This document shows, piece by piece, positions 1 to 11,738 of a DNA stretch of 64,000 bases. A program made the translations under genes and the position numbers. Source of the DNA: Caprella mutica. Its lineage: Eukaryota > Arthropoda > Malacostraca > Amphipoda > Caprellidae. The notes below the pieces were generated by a model, which saw only the letters and a list, made by a program, of their open reading frames with translations, was not told where the DNA came from and made no database searches. How positions within the stretch are numbered: the stretch's first letter is position 1; every line of letters starts with the position of its first letter. The DNA lies in NCBI GenBank assembly GCA_947561585.1, contig CANNZV010001834.1, positions 1 to 64,000 of the forward strand, in the 5' to 3' direction.

Positions 1-1366
1 CACTGTGATGATGTACTATCAGAGAAAAGAGTCACTGTGATGATGTACTATCAGAGAAAAGAGTCACTGTGATGATGTACTATCAGAGAAAAGAGTCACT
101 GTGATGATGTACTATCAGAGAAAAGAGTCACTGTGATGATGTACTATCAGAGAAAAGAGTCACTGTGATGATGTACTATCAGAGAAAAGAGTCACTGTGA
201 TGATGTACTATCAGAGAAAAGAGTCACTGTGATGATGTACTATCTGAGAAAAGAGTCACTGTGATGATGTACTATCAGAGAAAAGAGTCACTGTGATGAT
301 GTACTATCAGAGAAAAGAGTCACTGTGATGATGTACTATCGGAGAAAAGAGTACATGTGATGATGTACTATCGGAGAAAAGAGTCATTGTGATGATGTAC
401 TATCAGAGAAAAGAGTCACTGTGATGATGTACTATTAGAGAATAGAGTCACTGTGATAATGTACTATCAGAGAAAAGAGTCACTGTGATGATGTACTATC
501 AGAGAAAAGAGTCACTGTGATGATGTACTATCGGAGAAAAGAGTACATGTGATGATGTACTATCGGAGAAAAGAGTCACTGTGATGATGTACTATCAGAG
601 AAAAGAGTCACTGTGATGATGTACTATCAGAGAAAAGAGTCACTGTGATGATGTACTATCAGAGAAAAGAGTCACTGTGATGATGTACTATCAGAGAAAA
701 GAGTCACTGTGATGATGTACTATCAGAGAAAAGAGTCACTGTGATGATGTACTATCAGAGAAAAGAGTCACTGTGATGATGTACTGTCAGAGAAAAGAGT
801 CACTGTGATGATGTACTATCAGAGAAAAGAGTCACTGTGATGATGTACTATCAGAGAAAAGAGTCACTGTGATGATGTACTATCAGAGAAAAGAGTCACT
901 GTGATGATGTACTATCAGAGAAAAGAGTCACTGTGATGATGTACTGTCAGAGAAAAGAGTCACTGTGATGATGTATTATCAGAGAAAAGAGTCACTGTGA
1001 TGATGTACTATCAGAGAAAAGAGTAACTGTGATGATGTACTATCAGAGAAAAGAGTCACTGTGATGATGTACTATCAGAGAAAAGAGTCACTGTGATGAT
1101 GTACTATCAGAGAAAAGAGTCACTGTGATGATGTACTATCAGAGAAAAGAGTCACTGTGATGATGTACTATCAGAGAAAAGAGTCACTGTGATGATGTAC
1201 TATCAGAGAAAAGAGTCACTGTGATGATGTACTATCAGAGAAAAGAGTCACTGTGATGATGTACTATCAGAGAAAAGAGTCACTGTGAAGATGTACTATC
1301 AGAGAAAAGAGTCACTGTGATGATGTACTATCAGAGAAAAGAGTCACTGTGAAGATGTACTATCGG
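1..1366. repeat. 32-bp minisatellite array (about 42 copies)
   Basis: Head-to-tail copies of a 32-bp unit (cactgtgatgatgtactatc followed by agagaaaagagt) run from the window edge to about 1366 with few variants, for example tatcgg, gtacatg and tgtcag. A variant pair (tatcgg plus gtacatg) recurs 192 bp (6 units) apart, which suggests block duplication. The same unit fills the interior of the two hAT-like elements at 18137-21034 (reverse orientation) and 25488-26589 (same orientation). Here the array ends in unrelated sequence without the hAT arm, so it is either a broken element or an independent array. It continues beyond the left edge. Confidence 0.97.
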
Positions 1367-1646
1367 TCACTGATAATTTTACAAATTACAGGATTCTTTT
1401 TTTCAAACCAATTTTTAAAATATGTACAAGCATAACAATTAGTAAAGTTTCATCTAAAATTGATGAACTGCGGAATAAATCATTACTGATACAATAATAT
1501 TTGACTGCAAAGATATTTCCGAAAACAGTTTCTTAATAATTCTCTTCTTGATTTTACTTCATTTAGAATAAATGTTACGTCATCATCAACTTTAAAAGCG
1601 AATTTTGTTTCGCAGCAAGTAACTTAGAGTGTATTTATGTTCGTAG

Positions 1647-3427
1647 ATCTGCTCCATCGTTGTTGTCGTTGCCTGTGTCTGCTCATCCCTGCCAGCCTAC
1701 CCTAAGAAGTACGACCCTCTCGTCCACGGCATCAAGAAGTCATCCTATGGCCTTTACAAGAAGAAGTTGGAGTACCCCCTTAAGGCCCCCATTGAGGTAA
1801 GGCACCAATTAGGGTCGGAGAGTTACTGGTATGTGTGCAATTTCAGATACAACTACAATTCAATACAGTACTGGTCTAGATATAAAAGTAATCAGTAGTC
1901 TAAGTGGTGCACTACGCACAACTAATTACAAATAGGCCACTTTTAGAATTCTATCTATAAGAATCAATAAGTTACTCTAGTACACAAGTACTCTAGTAAC
2001 TTGTAAGTTATTTTTTTCGTGATTCAGATTATCTTTTGATGATAGACCAGTAAGGTCAATTACAGAAGGTCAATTCACCATTTTGCACATAAACTTGTAA
2101 CTCTTTCCACGCCTCATATTAGGGTTGTGTTAAATAGGCAGGGAGAAACTTTAGATGATCTAAAAAAGTTCAAACATTGAGATATCATTACTTTTCAAAT
2201 TCACTTTTTCTTAAATTAGTTAGCAGTGTTTTATTTATAAATGTTACCATGGAAAGGGGTGGTCTCTCCAATACAAAACTAAAATTGACCTGAGCTTAGT
2301 CCCATTTATTAAATCATTATTATATTTCACTTATAAGTCAAGTAATATCTGATTTCACTGATTTTTTTTATTGAAATTAATATACTGGCAATTTAATAAT
2401 TTTTTGCTTATAAGAACTATTCTCTGCCTCTCTTTCAGAAGAACTCTTACAACAATTACGCAGGTGCCCTTACAGACCCCTTGAGTCCCCCAGACACCCC
2501 CGCTTACGTCAGTGCGGGAGGTGAGACTCACGGGGAGATGGCACCTCCCCCACAAGGTGAGGGTCTGACTTTATTAGATGTGAAATGACTTCAATGCTAA
2601 TTAGCGTCAATTGTAAAGAAGTTGCCTTAATTCAATTGATGGCATTCGTAAGAGTTTAACTATAGTACCATCACTTTAAAAACGTAATTTCATTTTGATA
2701 TATCTCGGAATAATATTAGGAATTAATTATTTAATGGCTTTTAATTTGTATTAATTGTATAGTGAGTTTTTATTACATGATTTATGCCGGACAAAGTTTC
2801 AATTTCATCGCATATCAATATTATATAGAATAATGACTCATCCATTCGACACCAGTTTTTTATAAAGTAAACTAGTATAATTTTAGGATGAAAGGCTTAC
2901 CTTCGTCTCTTCAAGCAAACCAATAATCATTTTCTTTCTTCTTTAACTGTCTTAGAAGCTAACAAAGATGACGGAAGCAGTTACCTTGTGTACGATGGAG
3001 CCAAGAAGGAGTCCATGGAGCCACCTAAGCTCTCCAGTTACCTGAAAGTCTCCACAAATGGCGACAGTAAGTTACCTCTTTATTTTCAATAGTTATTCAT
3101 TTTACAACACGATAACAAGGAAGCGCCATCTATGGCCCCTCCTTCAAATCCTCTCGTTATTCCATAACTAATTTAACATCTTCTCTCTTTGTACCCAAAG
3201 GCAGTGATGTGATGTCTTCCCTGAGTGCCATGGCGAGTGTACTTCCTGCAGGTTCCTCGTACAGCAACTACTGGGCGGAGACTAACCCCCAGAAAATGCT
3301 CCCCCCAAAGAAAGTGGAATCCACCTACACTGCCTATGAGAGCAAGGACAAACCTCTAAACCTCAAAGCTCCTTCCGCCAACCCAAAGAAGGAGAAGACG
3401 ATGAGTTCTTACTCGTCCTACGAATAA
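1647..3427 (+). CDS. Secreted Pro/Ser/Tyr-rich small protein gene (four exons seen, first exon missing)
   Basis: Four exons join in one frame with GT-AG introns: 1647-1796, 2439-2556, 2956-3066 and 3201-3427. Phases agree at every junction (0, 1, 1), and acceptors such as ctctctttcag and tgtcttag are good. The first visible exon encodes a hydrophobic run (ICSIVVVVACVCSSLPA), the core of a signal peptide, followed by YPKKYDPL; the start codon must lie in an upstream exon I could not place, either in 1367-1646 or left of the minisatellite. The mature part, about 185 residues, is rich in K, P, S and Y (PLSPPDTPAY, SSYLVYDG, MSSYSSYE at the C terminus) and has no Cys after the signal region. It ends in TAA with AATAAA overlapping the stop and another AATAAA at 3684. 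Composition resembles structural, cuticle- or secretion-type proteins, but there is no Rebers-Riddiford motif. Function is unknown. Confidence 0.8.
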
Positions 3428-4619
3428 ATTCACAATTCCTCTCGTTTTTATTTTGTATAATATTATAATTTCTTTTTAGAATTTTGATAATGTCTATGAC
3501 TTTATCAAAATATTTTATGTATAGGATATTTTGTTGACTATCATATGTTTTAATACTTTACCGTTTATATGCTACTTCTTCTACCAAAGGTTCAACAGTT
3601 AGCTCTTTATTTAGTTTATATCTTTATATGGTAAGAATATACCTACCAAATGTAACTTTGAAATGCTCACTTCATTACTTAAAAATAAAACTATAAGATC
3701 ATTTATTTTGATAATCTATATGGGATATTGCAAATTTAATTTTGTGATATTAATTTAATTTATTGTTTATAGTTGATTTATATTTTACTGCAGAAGTTGA
3801 AACATTTCCATTTTTCCTTGCATAACCGTTGCGTGAAATCTCTCTATTTTGTAATTGCGGAAACTGTTTCAGAAATGTTCAGTCAACCTTAGAGGCAACG
3901 GCGTGAAATTGAACACAACTCAATTGAGTGCTTTCTCTCAAGTTGCTACGAATAAGGTTAAAATAAATATGTTCCTTACTTGCTTATTTAAGATACACAG
4001 TGAAATATTTCAAACTTATTAGAGCCTAATCAATCATATTGATGAGAATCTCATGATTTATTATAGATATTTAAAGAGCAGCAATCTATATAAATGGGTA
4101 AGGAAAAATGATTGGAGACTTAAAGTTTAATAAATAGAAGTGCTAAATAATTCACCAAGCCCATTAGAGAGGCCAGTACAGTGACTATAATAATTGAAAC
4201 CTATTATATTCAACATAGTTATTTGTGCAGAGTGCAATGATATCGTTATGTTGCTGTATCAGTACTATCTGCACTTTATAAACTATCAGGGGTGATGTAT
4301 TTAGAATATAATAAACAAATTACTTTACTTAGACTCAATTAATTGAATATGATATCCCTAAATTCTTTTAAATTTCGTAAAACATTTTTTTCCAAAAATA
4401 TGGATTTAATATGGAGATAATAAATTTAAAATGAATTAACTTAAGCGCAAGAATAGAATACCTTTCCGTGTCTCATTCACAAGTTGCAATGTATCCTCTA
4501 CTCAATTTCAACACTAAATTAGTTAATAACTTAAGTAAAAGTGAACAAATTTAATATGTTTTCTTATTACCACAAAGACATTAATGCAAAAACAGAATGT
4601 TTAAATCACGTAATTTCAT
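3428..4619. other. AT-rich intergenic region / 3' UTRs
   Basis: No coding or repeat structure was recognised. It holds the 3' UTR of the gene ending at 3427 (candidate poly(A) signals at 3423 and 3684) and presumably that of the convergent lectin-like gene. Confidence 0.6.
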
Positions 4620-5395
4620 TTAATCGTACTTTGTTTTCAGTTCACATATGTACTTCCCAGTAGAACCGGTGCCGGTTCTCGATAGGTCAGCAATTTCTGA
4701 TTTGAAGCTGATGGCGACATCTTCATTCGAATTAGCTCCATCTGGTTGATTATCCTGCCATGGAATGTAAGAGTTGTCTACGGTCTCATTGTACATGTTG
4801 TACCAATCATTTCCCTCTCTGTACAATCCGATGAAAAGGACATCAGCATTCAACATGGTGTGAAGACTTGTCCATTTATCGGCATTCCACTCAAAACCAA
4901 GAACCATGCCGTAATATCCGCATCCGTCTGAAGCTTCTTCCCATGAGTTTACAATCTCATTTGGGGAGAAATGGCCATTGAAGATGAATTTACTGTATGT
5001 GTACGTGAGATAGTTTGACGATGCATAAGTGAGGTCGATAGGGGGATTTGATGGTCCACTGTATGAGTCACAAGCCATCGTAGTCGGCTGGTAAGATAAT
5101 ATTATGCAGTCTTCGTCCTTGTGGCATTCTAACACGCATCTGGTAAAGAGTAATCATTGTTCAATAGCACATGGTTAAAAAATTAAAATTCTGTTTTTTA
5201 AGTGCAATTAATTTAGAAAGTCATATTTACTTACTCTTTCAGAGAGTATGTTCCTTCATATAAAGAGTAGTAGCCTTCATAATCGCCTGAAGTACCGTTC
5301 AGAATTTGTATGAAATAATCTGCATCGATGGCTTCACAGGACGAACTGATCAACACCATCAAAGTCCAGACTCTGAATTGGCTTGCCTTAAACAT
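4620..5395 (-). CDS. Secreted C-type-lectin-like protein with N-terminal PAN-like cysteine segment
   Basis: Two exons on the minus strand, 5395-5235 and 5139-4620, join through a donor GA|gtaagt and an acceptor ttaccag|AT with matching phase 2, giving about 226 residues. The Met at 5395 opens a hydrophobic signal peptide (FRVWTLMVLISSSCEA); an in-frame Met at 5434 is also possible. After it comes a short Cys-rich stretch (CVLECHKDEDCIILSYQ) of the PAN/apple type. The C-terminal roughly 130 residues fit a C-type lectin domain: SWEEASDGC, the LGFEW and FIGLYREGNDWYN core, WQDNQPDG (a galactose-type QPD triplet, followed by NED) and a terminal YICE. The QPD triplet suggests Ca-dependent sugar binding, but the usual spacing of disulphide Cys is only partly present, so binding is an inference. 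It could be an immune or mucus lectin; it is convergent with the gene at 1647-3427. Confidence 0.8.
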
Positions 5396-5435
5396 AACTT
5401 TCCGAAATGATATCTTTCTAAACAAATGAGACACA

Positions 5436-6172
5436 ATCTATATCAATTGAAAACTTTTAAAAAATATATGAATTTGGTGCATTTTGTTTTACTTTCATGA
5501 GAATATAATTCTTAAGATTGATTACTTTATTCGATATTCATCATTAATCAAGTTAGTAATATTTCTTTGTCGAATTAATTCAATAATTTCCTAAATTTTC
5601 TATCAAAGTTAAATTGGACATACCTACCCCGTGAAAATAGTTTTTTTTTTATATTTGTTAGTAGGTGATTCGTTGAAACTGTGAAATCAATTTAGTAATC
5701 AGTCTAAATTGTTTAGATAATTAAAATTTTCGTAGATTAGAAAGGTAATTGCTAACAATAAATTGCATTTGATTTTCAAAGAACACAGACCGTACAGTTA
5801 ATGAGTAACTGGTGATACTTTATGGACCCTGTTAGCATGCAGCTGCACATCTATACAAACTGCTCTGTATGGAAGTCAATCAGTTTCTGACTCTTCACTG
5901 TCATTGGCACCATCAATAATATACAACATGTGTATTATATGAACCCAATGCCAGGGTCAATTCGATATGATAATCTTCTTAATTTCACTTCTTTGTTCTT
6001 CTGTTCTTTTATGTCTGGTTAAAATGAATTCTGAAACTTTGCAATTTTTCATACCATATGCACAGAGAAATAAGCTCCTCATGGATATAATGATAAATAA
6101 CTTTGTATACATGTATGCTTTATTTACATTTTACTGCATATATGATAAAAAATGTAGAAGTTATTAATTACT
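5436..6172. other. AT-rich non-coding sequence
   Basis: No recognisable gene. A short plus-strand open stretch at 5967-6167 starts with a hydrophobic run but has no splice or homology support. The right end contains the left copy of the 11-bp target duplication (6162-6172) of the adjacent MITE. Confidence 0.5.
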
Positions 6173-6352
6173 ATGGTTGTGATAATATGCGTTTAAAATC
6201 ATAGATCCCGAAAATATTATAGTCGAAACGACCTGAAATGGTGTTTAATACTAGGTATATTCCGCTGGTTTAAAACGTTTCGAAACTCTTTAATTCTCAC
6301 CGTCTATAATACTTTCGAGATCTTTGATTTTAAACGCATATTGTCACAACCC
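6173..6352. mobile_element. MULE-like hairpin MITE, 180 bp, 11-bp target duplication
   Basis: The ends are near-perfect inverted repeats: ggttgtgataatatgcgttt at 6175 matches the reverse complement of the right end (ggttgtgacaatatgcgttt), and similarity continues inward through gatc-cgaaa-tattatag for about 50 bp. The element is flanked by tattaattact at 6162-6172 and 6353-6363, an 11-bp direct repeat. Long TIRs plus a 9-11 bp duplication are typical of Mutator-like elements. It has no coding capacity. Confidence 0.85.
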
Positions 6353-6801
6353 TATTAATTACTGATCAGAAGAGATAATTTGTAGCTCAATTTTCTTTAA
6401 AGTCAAATCACTGAAATGCATGTAAAACAGAAACAAACAATTCCAAATAAACAAAAGTGTGAGTTTATTATACGAATAGTGAATATTTCTTCACTATGAA
6501 AATGAAAAATGAAAATATTTATTGAAAAAGAGTATAAAAGAAAATTTATACATTGATTCAAGCCCTTTTATAATTAAAAATTACTTTTCGGGCAAAACAC
6601 ATATCAAATAAAATGATTAAACTACTAGCCATTAGAATAAAGCATATAAGTACATGTAGAAGAAAAAAAATAAACATAAACAAACAAAACTCATCTAGCA
6701 GGAGAGGAAAAAAAATGTACAACAGAAACAACAACCCTACAATACACATTAAAAAGAGTTTGACTCAGTTCAAAGTACCACATACAAAATGACCAGATTT
6801 A
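6353..6801. other. AT-rich sequence downstream of LINE 3' end
   Basis: No gene recognised. In LINE orientation (minus strand) this lies 3' of the truncated LINE coding region and probably includes its 3' UTR; no clear poly(A) tail or target duplication was identified. Confidence 0.4.
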
Positions 6802-8085
6802 TTAAGAGTAAGTTTCAATAAAATAGCTATTAAGGGATCTTTTAAATAATGGTATACTGTTACTATCTTTGATTTCATCAGGCAAACTATTAAAAATTAA
6901 GGTACCATTATACAAAGGTGATCTTCTTGTTAAACACAAATTTCTATTGCTGGGCACATATCTATGTCGATTCCTTGTGTTATACTGGTGTTGGGCAGGA
7001 GATAACTGAGAATGCTGCACCTTGAAGACATGTTGGCACAATAAAAATTTGTGCATATCGCATAATTTTAGTATCTTGCTTGCTTTAAATAGAGGCTCGC
7101 TGTGTGCCAGATGATCACTACCATGAATCAACCGGATTACCTTCTTCTGCATTACATTAAGAGACTGAAGATGACATACGTTTGTACCTCCTCAGATTAG
7201 ATTGCAATAATAAATATAAGGATAGGATACACAAATGAATAATACAATTTACGAAGACTATCATCATATGGAAGAAAAATTTTCAATTTAGAAAGAATAC
7301 CTATTGATTTAGAGACTTTACCATTTATATAAGAAATATGTGAATCAAATTTTAACTTTCTATCTAATTGCATACCCAAGAACTTATAAAAAAGAACACA
7401 GTCAATGACAGTTTGATTTAATAAAAGTTGATAATCTTTTCAAATTGGTGAATAAAATTGCTTGCGTCTTAGAAGCATTGATAGACAATCTATTTGTACG
7501 AGCCCATTGTTCAAATAGAATTAATTAATTCCGTATAGGCTAAGTTTACAAGATCAGGATAAGAGGGGCCTGACACAGAGAGAGTGGTGTCATCTGCAAA
7601 TTGAATACATGAAAAATAATTAGAAACATTTGGCAGATCATTGATAAAGAGCTTAAAAAGTAGGGGACCAAGAATTGACCCTTGGGGTACGCCAATATTA
7701 ACACACTTGCAATCACTACACGAATCACCAACTCTCACGTTCTGAGCTCTGTCAGACAAATAACTAGAAAACCACTTATGACTAATACCTCTTATACCAT
7801 AACAATGAATCTTCTGAAGTAGAATACTATGGTTAACAGTATCAAAAGCTTTGCGTAAGTCAACAAAAATACTTAAATGATATTTTTTATTTTCAAGCGA
7901 GTCATAGATTGACTCCACAAGCTTACTAATTGCATCAACTGTAGACATCTTCTTGCGAAAGCCAAACTGAGAGCTGGATAGAAGAGAATATTTCGCTAAA
8001 AATTTCGCTAAAATCCAGTCTATTGTACATTGCTCTTTCAAAAGTTTTGCCAACAAAAAAGTGTCCCCAACATTGAAATAATATC
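6802..8085 (-). pseudogene. 5'-truncated, frameshifted LINE (non-LTR retrotransposon) reverse transcriptase
   Basis: Three minus-strand fragments, in order 8056-7511, 7379-7197 and 7152-6802, match consecutive parts of a non-LTR reverse transcriptase. The first has SSSQFGFRKKMSTVDAI, FVDLRKAFDTVNHSIL (RT motif with catalytic Asp), GVPQGSILGPLLF and the catalytic FADDT. The second resembles the region after the thumb (LDRKLKFDSHISYINGKVSK), and the third the C-terminal segment ending FNSLPDEIKDSNSIPLFKRS. Just upstream of the first fragment, a different frame holds the expected preceding block (FERAMYNRL), which shows a frameshift near 8030. No endonuclease domain is present, consistent with 5' truncation. 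It is of the Jockey/CR1-like group by motif style; the clade is uncertain. It is dead. Confidence 0.88.
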
Positions 8086-8375
8086 AATATTATATTTATA
8101 AATACACAAAAATGAGTTGATGTAAATTTAATAATTAGACTTTTTTATGTATCCACGGAAACCTGCCAGGCGGAAAACTGCTATGTGGAAATCTGCCGAA
8201 GCGGAATAATTCTCTTAGAAAATACTAAGAGAAGAAACAAAGGAATAATTGTATTAGGGACAGAGTACAATTTCATTGTTTACACAACGCGTCTTTACAT
8301 TATCAGTTCATAACGGGTTTAGTGTCTAATTATTTCGTTTTGTGTTTATAATTTGAGAATTGAACAAGTCTCCAA
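8086..8375. other. Non-coding spacer
   Basis: No feature recognised; AT-rich. Confidence 0.4.
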
Positions 8376-8794
8376 CCCTGCAAACAATTCCCTATTGCAT
8401 ACACATATTTACCATGTGGTTTAATGGTTTTAATGTGGCAATTTAGTATGAATATGTGTTATCCACATTGAACCAATCTAACCATCATAAAAACACATAA
8501 TTAACATGTGGTTATGCCATTTTAAAACCATATCATAAAAAAACATATCAAATAGAGATCCACATGTAAATTATAATACTTATAACAGGTGTTTGTCAAG
8601 TGTTAATTACCACATTCATATAGCAACATGTTAAATACCATACTTATAACATATGGTAACCACATATAATTTACCATATTACCACGTAAAACAACATGTA
8701 ATAAATATGGTATCCATTTCCAAAATATGCATGGAATACACATGATTTAAATGTGTAAGTGCCACATGGTATACACATGGAATTGTTTGTAGGG
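8376..8794. mobile_element. MITE-like element with 16-bp inverted termini
   Basis: It starts ccctgcaaacaattcc and ends ggaattgtttgtaggg, inverted repeats with one mismatch in 16. The interior is rich in short inverted words (ccatgtgg / ccacatgg, accatat) and has no coding capacity. I see no convincing target duplication, so the superfamily is not assigned. Confidence 0.65.
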
Positions 8795-9654
8795 AAGCCT
8801 AATTAATATTCACTTGTACTCACAATAAAAAAACTTTTATCGATGTTCGTGAAATATTTAGAATTTGCAACCCAACATCATTGATTGTCAAACTGCTATT
8901 ACTTACCTAATTCTCTGACAATTTCACTCGATCGAATTGATTGCATATTAATTAATAATACTTTTTACATATAAATGAAAATTGTTAAATTGAATGAGTT
9001 GTGTTAATGACATGGAGAATAAAAATGTAAATGTAATAACTATTTTACATGCATTTAAGTGGATTTAACATTTACTTAATTTATTGTATAATTTAAAATT
9101 ATATTATTGTGAGAATATCTAATCATCTAGCATTCACAAATCAGTACACAGGGTTTAATTAACGTTTGCTTCGGAACCAAAGGCTATATTACTGACGTCA
9201 ATAGGAAATTAAAAAAAAGAGACTATAAACGTAACTGAACATGTTTTTAAAATTTATGTAACTTTGAAAATAAGTTAAAAATAGTAATAGTAGTAGTAGT
9301 GAAGTTTGGTTTACTGAGTGTTTAATAAAGTAGCTTTGTTGAAATATTATTTTTCTTTGAATATTATTTAAGTATTCCAATAGCTATGTAGTTATTTCTG
9401 TAAAAATGAATGTCCCCTTAACCTCTTAAAGAAGGACTAACTCCGTTTTTTATAAATTAAAATGTGTTTTTATAACTAAAGAATATTTCAGAAAGTCAAA
9501 AAATATACATATATTGCCAATAAGTGACTGGCAGTTTTCCGTCTGGCAGTTTTTGGACACCCCATTCTACCACCATCATTGCTTAAGATTGTAGTGTGCA
9601 ATATTTATGTTATTTTAAAGTTGGGTACACTTTTTGTGGGCCACCCTGTATATA
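8795..9654. other. AT-rich non-coding sequence
   Basis: No gene recognised. A short TA-G trinucleotide run (tagtagtagtagt) lies near 9287-9300. Sequence near 9620-9650 ending in ccaccctgtata looks like a leftover mariner terminus. Confidence 0.4.
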
Positions 9655-10039
9655 AAGAATGAGTCAAAAAAAGCGATTACGAAATTAAACAAGAACCAGC
9701 GGATTTTTGAGTGGTTTTCTTTGGCTTCATTTATTGATCATATGTTATTATATTCCTAAAGATTTTCTACAGAGTGACCATAATTAAGTAGAGGGTGCTG
9801 AAATTGCTCTTACGCGACCTTATTTTAAACCTTGCTTATCAAAAGAGAAGATTTTATCACGGAAAATTATATTGTTTTTAAGAACTGTTATGTCGAATCA
9901 ACGTATAAGTCCGGAACTTCGACATTTTTATGGAGAAATTATGAATCGAGTATGGTGGATGAAATCATACAGGATGGTGGCCAAGTACACAGAACACTTT
10001 TTGTCAAAGAACGACTGGAATTGGTTTTGAATATTGAGT

Positions 10040-10266
10040 AATTGCAATGGGTTATGCCATTGAGCATATTGAACTGCTTGCAATTTTCCTTGTGATTTTA
10101 TTGGTAAAATTATGTGTGCTCCTTCCAACCTGCTAATCTGAATCAATTAATAGAACAAATTACGCATGGTGTGAATTTCTTGAAAGCTAATCCTGACATG
10201 ATCAAACGATCAATGAAAGCAGTCAGAAAACGGGCGCAAAAATGTATTGAGAAAAATGGAGTATAA
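10040..10266 (+). pseudogene. Mariner-type transposase C-terminal remnant
   Basis: One frame reads NLNQLIEQITHGVNFL, then IKRSMKAVRKRAQKC and IEKNG, the characteristic C-terminal helices of a mariner-type transposase found in many arthropods. Upstream of it the frame contains several stops where the conserved third catalytic block is expected, so the copy is dead. It belongs to the outer element. Confidence 0.75.
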
Positions 10267-10447
10267 CTTATTTTGGCAAACAATGTTTTACTTTAGATCT
10301 TCATGATATGCAATTGATTTTTATTATTAAAATTAGGTAAATACTGGGTAAACTAATCTATTTCAGTATCCTTTGACAACAATTGCATATCTCGCACAAA
10401 AGCAATTTTAGTACTATTAAGAATAAGAATAAACGAAAATGTGACTA

Positions 10448-11630
10448 CATGATGGCGCAAAAAAAAATAAAAATAAAACATTTTAAACCCAACTATTAAA
10501 GCTAGAAGATTTGTAAATACATCATTTTATTCCTTTACTTTTTCTGCATCTATATAGAAGATCTGTCAAAGTTATGACAAAAATTAAACATCCTGCAGTG
10601 AATTAAAAAAAGGTAAATAATAAGGGCTTGCGCGAGGACGAAATATACGAAAAAAATCACAATAGGTATAATTAATTTCATATGAATGTAAAAACGTTAA
10701 ATTATACTATTTTCTGTAACAAATAAATGACAATCAAAACCTTAATTATCTTTTCAAAATTGATGTTGATATAAAATTGATAACTTTATTAAAATCAGTT
10801 TGCCGTTAATTTGTAGCTATCTCCTATTCGAAACCCTCAAAATGCAGTTTTCTAAGGAACAGAGTTTTTGTTGTGAAACGTTATTTAAACACTGAAAGCT
10901 TTAAGCTGGTTCAACCTCATTTTGAACATAGCTTCCAAGAAAGATTTTCACCAACCATATTGACTTATATTAATAAGTTCAAAACTGAAGAAACCACTTC
11001 ATTCTGAAAAAAAATCGATTAGGTCACAGGAGAACAGAACGAACACATGAAAACATCAATCTTATTCATGAACAGTGTATTGAGAATCCAAACATATCAA
11101 TCAGAAGGAATGAATTAGACATCACTGAAGACATTTCAACGAATTGTTAAACACGATGTGAAGTATCATCCTTTCAATTTCAAGAAGCAGGTAAGGCTCG
11201 AACTCTTAGAACTGATTTACCGCACAGTCTAAATTTTTATAGATGGTTTCTGCAAAGAAAAGCTCGTTTTGGAGAAGACATCGTGATTGGTGATGAAGAA
11301 ATATTTCCATTAATGAATAGGTCTATAAACAAAATGTTAATTGAATGAAAATATCATTTTTAAATATTTACTACTACCATATGGAATGGAAATAAATTAT
11401 ACCTATTCTGAAGTCTTTTTGTGTTTTTCGTCCTCGAGCTAGCCCTTTTTATTTATATTTTTTCAATTTGCTAGAAGATGTTTAATTTTAGCCGTAAGTT
11501 TATCAGATTTTCATGCAAGATGCAGAAAAACTATATAAATAAAATTGTGTTTTTAGAAAATTTCTATCTTCAATAGTTTGTAAAATAAACTAATTTGAAA
11601 ATGGGATTCCTTTTTTTCTGCGCCACCCTG
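10448..11630 (+). mobile_element. Mariner-like element with roughly 200-bp inverted repeats, nested in another mariner
   Basis: The left end (catgatggcgcaaaaaaaaa at 10448) and the right end (reverse complement cagggtggcgcagaaaaaaa, ending 11630) are inverted, and similarity continues for about 200 bp on each side, for example ttttctgcatctatatag at 10543 and gcgaggacgaaa at 10632. TA flanks both ends. It carries only the N-terminal half of a transposase, so it is internally deleted. It lies within the outer element 9655-11738. Confidence 0.8.
10842..11340 (+). pseudogene. Mariner-type transposase N-terminal remnant
   Basis: From ATG at 10842 the reading is MQFSKEQSF, then through frame changes ESFKLVQPHFEHSFQERF, GHRRTERTHENINLIHEQC, TFQRIVKHDVKYHPF and VIGDEEIF, the last carrying the first catalytic Asp of the DDE/D triad. 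These are, in order, the two helix-turn-helix domains and the start of the catalytic domain of a mariner-like transposase. At least three frameshifts and several stops are present, and the second half is missing. Confidence 0.8.
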
Positions 11631-11738
11631 TATAATGAAAAAATATGCATTAAGCAAAGAAAACCACATGACGGTGTTTCTTGATAAAGTTAGAGCGATT
11701 TTAATATCGTATTGTACTCGCTTTTTTGACTCATTCTG

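Larger units (their letters stand above)
9655..11738 (+). mobile_element. Decayed mariner-like element (outer), interrupted by a second one
   Basis: Long inverted ends: aagaatgagtcaaaaaaagc at 9655 matches the reverse complement of the right end (cagaatgagtcaaaaaagcg ending at 11738), with weaker similarity for about 100 bp (caagaa..c..gtggttttcttt). TA dinucleotides flank both ends. A transposase C-terminal remnant lies at about 10040-10266. The copy is split by an inserted mariner at 10448-11630. Confidence 0.75.

Noticed and set aside
1..1366. CRISPR-like appearance of the 32-bp repeats
   Set aside because: Units are contiguous with no unique spacers, the genome is eukaryotic and no cas genes are present; it is a minisatellite.
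5967..6167. 66-codon plus-strand frame with hydrophobic start
   Set aside because: No homology or splice support, AT-rich context; adjacent to a MITE insertion.
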